A DNA stretch of 34,820 bases from Selenomonadaceae bacterium (GTDB lineage Bacteria > Bacillota > Negativicutes > Selenomonadales > Selenomonadaceae), in the NCBI GenBank assembly GCA_017553205.1, contig JAFZMV010000049.1, positions 1-34,820 on the forward strand, in the 5' to 3' direction. The notes beneath the pieces are model-generated. The model made no database searches and had not been told where the DNA came from. It was given only the letters and a program-made list of their open reading frames with translations. This document shows, in pieces, positions 32,478 to 34,820 of the stretch. The position numbers and the translations under genes are program-made. Within the stretch, counting starts at the first letter, position 1. Each line of letters opens with the position of its first letter.

Positions 32478-34472
32478 ATGCAAAAAAAATGGATAATAAA
32501 AACTGACGACCCTGTAAAAGTTTCAAGACTTTCAAAAGCGTTGGGAATAACTGAACTCACCGCAAAAATTTTAATTCATCGCGGAATCACCAGAGTTGAG
32601 GACGCAGAAAATTTTTTAAATCCCGAAAATGCTCCTTTCAATAATCCTTTTGACATGCTCGGAATGAATACGGCGGTTGAAAGAATTATTTCAGCGATTA
32701 ACGACGGAGAAAAAATTTGCGTTTACGGAGATTATGACGTTGACGGAGTTTCTGCATCGGCTATTATGATTCGTGCTTTAAAAAGATTCGGTGCAGATGT
32801 TGAAAGTTATATCCCGAAACGTTCAGAAGGTTACGGCTTAAATATTCCCGCACTTCAAAAAATTTCTGAAAGCGGCACAAAACTTTTAATTTCTGTGGAT
32901 TGCGGAATTTCAAACGAAAAAGAAATTTCTGCTGTCTGCGAAAATCTTGATGTAATTGTTACGGATCATCATCTTGAAGCGTTGGAAAAAGTTGTGAGTG
33001 CAGTTGTCGTTATAGATCCTCATCAAATCGGCTGTAATTATTCGGAAAAAAATTTATGCGGTGCTGGTGTCGCTTTTAAAATTTGTCAGGCTCTTGCTCA
33101 AAAAATTGACGGAACAGATTTTTCAGACTACACGACTGATATTGAACTTGCTGCCCTTGCTACTGTTGCCGATTTGGTTCCGCTGACCGGGGAAAACAGA
33201 AAAATTGTTCGCATGGGTTTAAATGCCATGCCTTTGACGGAATGTATCGGACTTCGCGAACTTATAAAAGTTTCAGATCTTGAAAATAAAAAAATTTCTG
33301 CGGGACATATCGCTTTTAAAATTGCTCCTCGTTTAAATGCTGTCGGTCGTCTTGAATCTGCGTCGGAAGGATTAAAACTTTTATTGACTGAAAATTTTGA
33401 AGAGGCTAAAGAACTCGCAAAAAAACTCGACAAAACCAACCAAGAAAGAAAAAATATTGAAACTGAAATGTTGCAAAAAGCTGAAGAAAAAGTTTTAAAA
33501 ATTCGTGAAGATTGTGCAGGAATTTTATCTTCGTTCATAATTGCGGGAGAAAATTGGAATGCGGGAGTAATCGGGTTGACTGCGTCGAAACTTGTTGAAA
33601 AATATAATCTGCCGACAATAATTTTATCTGTTGAAGGAGAATTTGCTCGCGGTTCCTGCAGAAGTATTCCCGCACTTCACATGAAAAATGCACTTGATTC
33701 AATGGCAGAAATTTTTGAGCAGTACGGCGGACACTCTCAAGCGGCTGGACTTTCAATAAAAACTGAAAAAATTCCTGAACTTCAAAAACGTTTTGATGAA
33801 TATGTCAGAAAAAATTTGAGCGACGAAGATTTTCTTCCGATTTTAAATGTTGACGCTCTTTTGCACCCTGCTGAATTGACTGTCGCCGATGCTGAAGAAT
33901 TTGAAAAATTTAAACCGTGCGGCATGGGAAATCCTCGCCCGATTCTTGCTTGTCAAAAAATTCGCGGAAATTCTGCAAAGACTGTCGGAAAAAACAGAAA
34001 TCATTTAAATTTTGTAATTTCTTCAGAAAATGACAGCTCAAAAAATATTCGTGCGGTTGCTTGGGATAAAGCAAATTTTGCGGCGATGATTGAAAATGAA
34101 TTTTTTGATATTTCTTATGAACCTGAAATTGATGAATGGCAAAATATTGTCAGAGTGCAATGCGTTGTAAATTATCTTGAACCGACTAAAGAAAATTTTC
34201 CGACTCGCGAAAATTTGGCGGAGATTTATAAATTTTTAAAATTCCTCGCCACGAAAAATAATTATTTTGAAATTTGCGATATTGCGAAAAAATTTAATTC
34301 CGCAACGGGAAAAAATTTTTCAACTTATACGATTTTAAATGCGGTAGATATTTTTCGTGAACTCGGTTTGATTCATGTGAACGAAAATGAAAATACTTTC
34401 GACATTCCCAAATGCAACAAAAAAATAAATCTGGAAAATTCAAGGACTTTTAGACTCGGAAATAATTTTTAA
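32478..34472 (+). CDS. recJ: Single-stranded-DNA-specific exonuclease RecJ
   Basis: This 664-residue DHH-family exonuclease degrades single-stranded DNA 5' to 3' in recombination and mismatch or base-excision repair. Motifs in order are VYGDYDVDGVSASA near residue 83, LISVDCGISN, the DHH motif in VTDHH near 160, LATVADLVPL, and in the DHHA1 domain NWNAGVIGLTASKL and the GGHSQAAGLS nucleic-acid-binding motif. An OB-like region follows. The last 90 or so residues add a helical, winged-helix-like segment (FEICDIAKKFN and onwards) beyond the E. coli core. The ATG has GGAG 9 nt upstream and follows the large enzyme gene by 25 nt, so it is probably cotranscribed. Confidence 0.96.
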   Translation: MQKKWIIKTDDPVKVSRLSKALGITELTAKILIHRGITRVEDAENFLNPENAPFNNPFDMLGMNTAVERIISAINDGEKICVYGDYDVDGVSASAIMIRALKRFGADVESYIPKRSEGYGLNIPALQKISESGTKLLISVDCGISNEKEISAVCENLDVIVTDHHLEALEKVVSAVVVIDPHQIGCNYSEKNLCGAGVAFKICQALAQKIDGTDFSDYTTDIELAALATVADLVPLTGENRKIVRMGLNAMPLTECIGLRELIKVSDLENKKISAGHIAFKIAPRLNAVGRLESASEGLKLLLTENFEEAKELAKKLDKTNQERKNIETEMLQKAEEKVLKIREDCAGILSSFIIAGENWNAGVIGLTASKLVEKYNLPTIILSVEGEFARGSCRSIPALHMKNALDSMAEIFEQYGGHSQAAGLSIKTEKIPELQKRFDEYVRKNLSDEDFLPILNVDALLHPAELTVADAEEFEKFKPCGMGNPRPILACQKIRGNSAKTVGKNRNHLNFVISSENDSSKNIRAVAWDKANFAAMIENEFFDISYEPEIDEWQNIVRVQCVVNYLEPTKENFPTRENLAEIYKFLKFLATKNNYFEICDIAKKFNSATGKNFSTYTILNAVDIFRELGLIHVNENENTFDIPKCNKKINLENSRTFRLGNNF

Positions 34473-34509
34473 AATTTGAGCTTTTCACGAAAAAATATTT
34501 GCAAACAAA

Positions 34510-34543
34510 AAATCCCAACGACTTTTGCCGAAGGGATTTTTTT
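34510..34543 (+). terminator. Rho-independent terminator after recJ
   Basis: The stem AAATCCC/GGGATTT (34510-34516/34533-34539) is followed by a T run through 34543. It closes the presumed large enzyme-recJ transcript. Confidence 0.65.
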
Positions 34544-34545
34544 GT

Positions 34546-34820
34546 GTTTAAATTATTTTTTTTATTTGAATTTAAAATTTTCAAGAAATTCGAGAACTTT
34601 TACTCATTTTTAGAAATTTTTTACCAATCCCAATCAGATTTATTTAAATGTTTTCCCATAACTTTTTCAGCGTGAGCCCACACGGGCGTTTCACAAATTT
34701 GTCAAAGTGATTGACTTTTGAAAAATTGACTTTAAATGTTTCATTTTTTAAGAAAATATTTCGCATTTTTTGATAGATAACATTCCAAAGTTGCAAAATC
34801 TGAAAAACAAATTTAAAAAA
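34546..34820. other. AT-rich terminal spacer without a supported gene
   Basis: I see no supported gene here. On the minus strand a short stretch read between a TGA upstream and TAA at 34621-34623 encodes TPVWAHAEKVMGKHLNKSDW and a final DW. It has protein-like composition and may be the 3' remnant of a gene, but upstream frames are broken by stops. No tRNA or repeat was recognised. Confidence 0.3.

Noticed and set aside
1-34820. CRISPR array, rRNA or tRNA genes, prophage
   Set aside because: I looked on both strands. No regularly spaced repeats, no cloverleaf or conserved rRNA segments and no phage structural genes were seen.

Overview
The window is AT-rich bacterial chromosome with the gene content of Bacillota: RsfS, YqeK, a CvfB-type S1 protein, an LCP protein and a CBS-containing family II pyrophosphatase. 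It also carries an EptA-like alkaline-phosphatase-superfamily membrane transferase, which modifies outer-membrane or surface polymers in diderms. Together these suggest a diderm member of Bacillota (Negativicutes-like). That placement is inference, and no rRNA or tRNA gene is present to test it.

Layout. Bases 1-166 look like the right end of an IS200/IS605-type element (tnpB tail plus omega-RNA-like hairpins), followed by a terminator. On the minus strand come a BASS-family symporter (284-1207) and a compact gene run read leftwards from a near-consensus promoter at 8046-8074: proA, a 61-aa membrane protein, nadD, yqeK, an unnamed protein, a DUF4160 protein, an LCP protein, rsfS, a cvfB-like gene, coaE and a lytic transglycosylase. 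Several of these overlap by 4-26 nt and none is followed by a clear terminator, so they probably form one operon. rpoB and rpoC (12174-16094, 8160-12158) are a separate two-gene unit with a perfect-consensus promoter, a structured leader and a terminator. No ribosomal protein gene adjoins them.

On the plus strand, the Mn-dependent pyrophosphatase (16404-18059) diverges from rpoB. It is followed by a repeat-rich spacer, a 61-aa charged protein, and a clostripain-like (C11) lipoprotein peptidase. A TAXI-type TRAP solute-binding lipoprotein is convergent (20604-21566, minus). The 21.7-22.26 kb spacer is a mobile-element graveyard with an IS630 transposase fragment and three TA-flanked terminal-repeat copies, two of which frame a 107-bp MITE-like unit. 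Then come the EptA-like transferase (plus) and, convergently, a MATE efflux protein and guaA (minus).

Divergent from guaA is a 1,701-residue protein (27347-32452) that appears to fuse an alpha-helical toroid-like domain, a GT4 glycosyltransferase, a sugar-transfer-associated ATP-grasp and a methyltransferase-like domain. It is followed, probably in the same transcript, by recJ (32478-34472) and a terminator. The last 280 bases hold no convincing gene.

The most notable item is the four-module surface-polymer enzyme. Next are the TA-flanked IS630/MITE remnants, the repeated module inside RpoC, the acidic RpoB tail and the isolated rpoBC unit. All assignments come from reading the sequence and translations. 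No database search was run.
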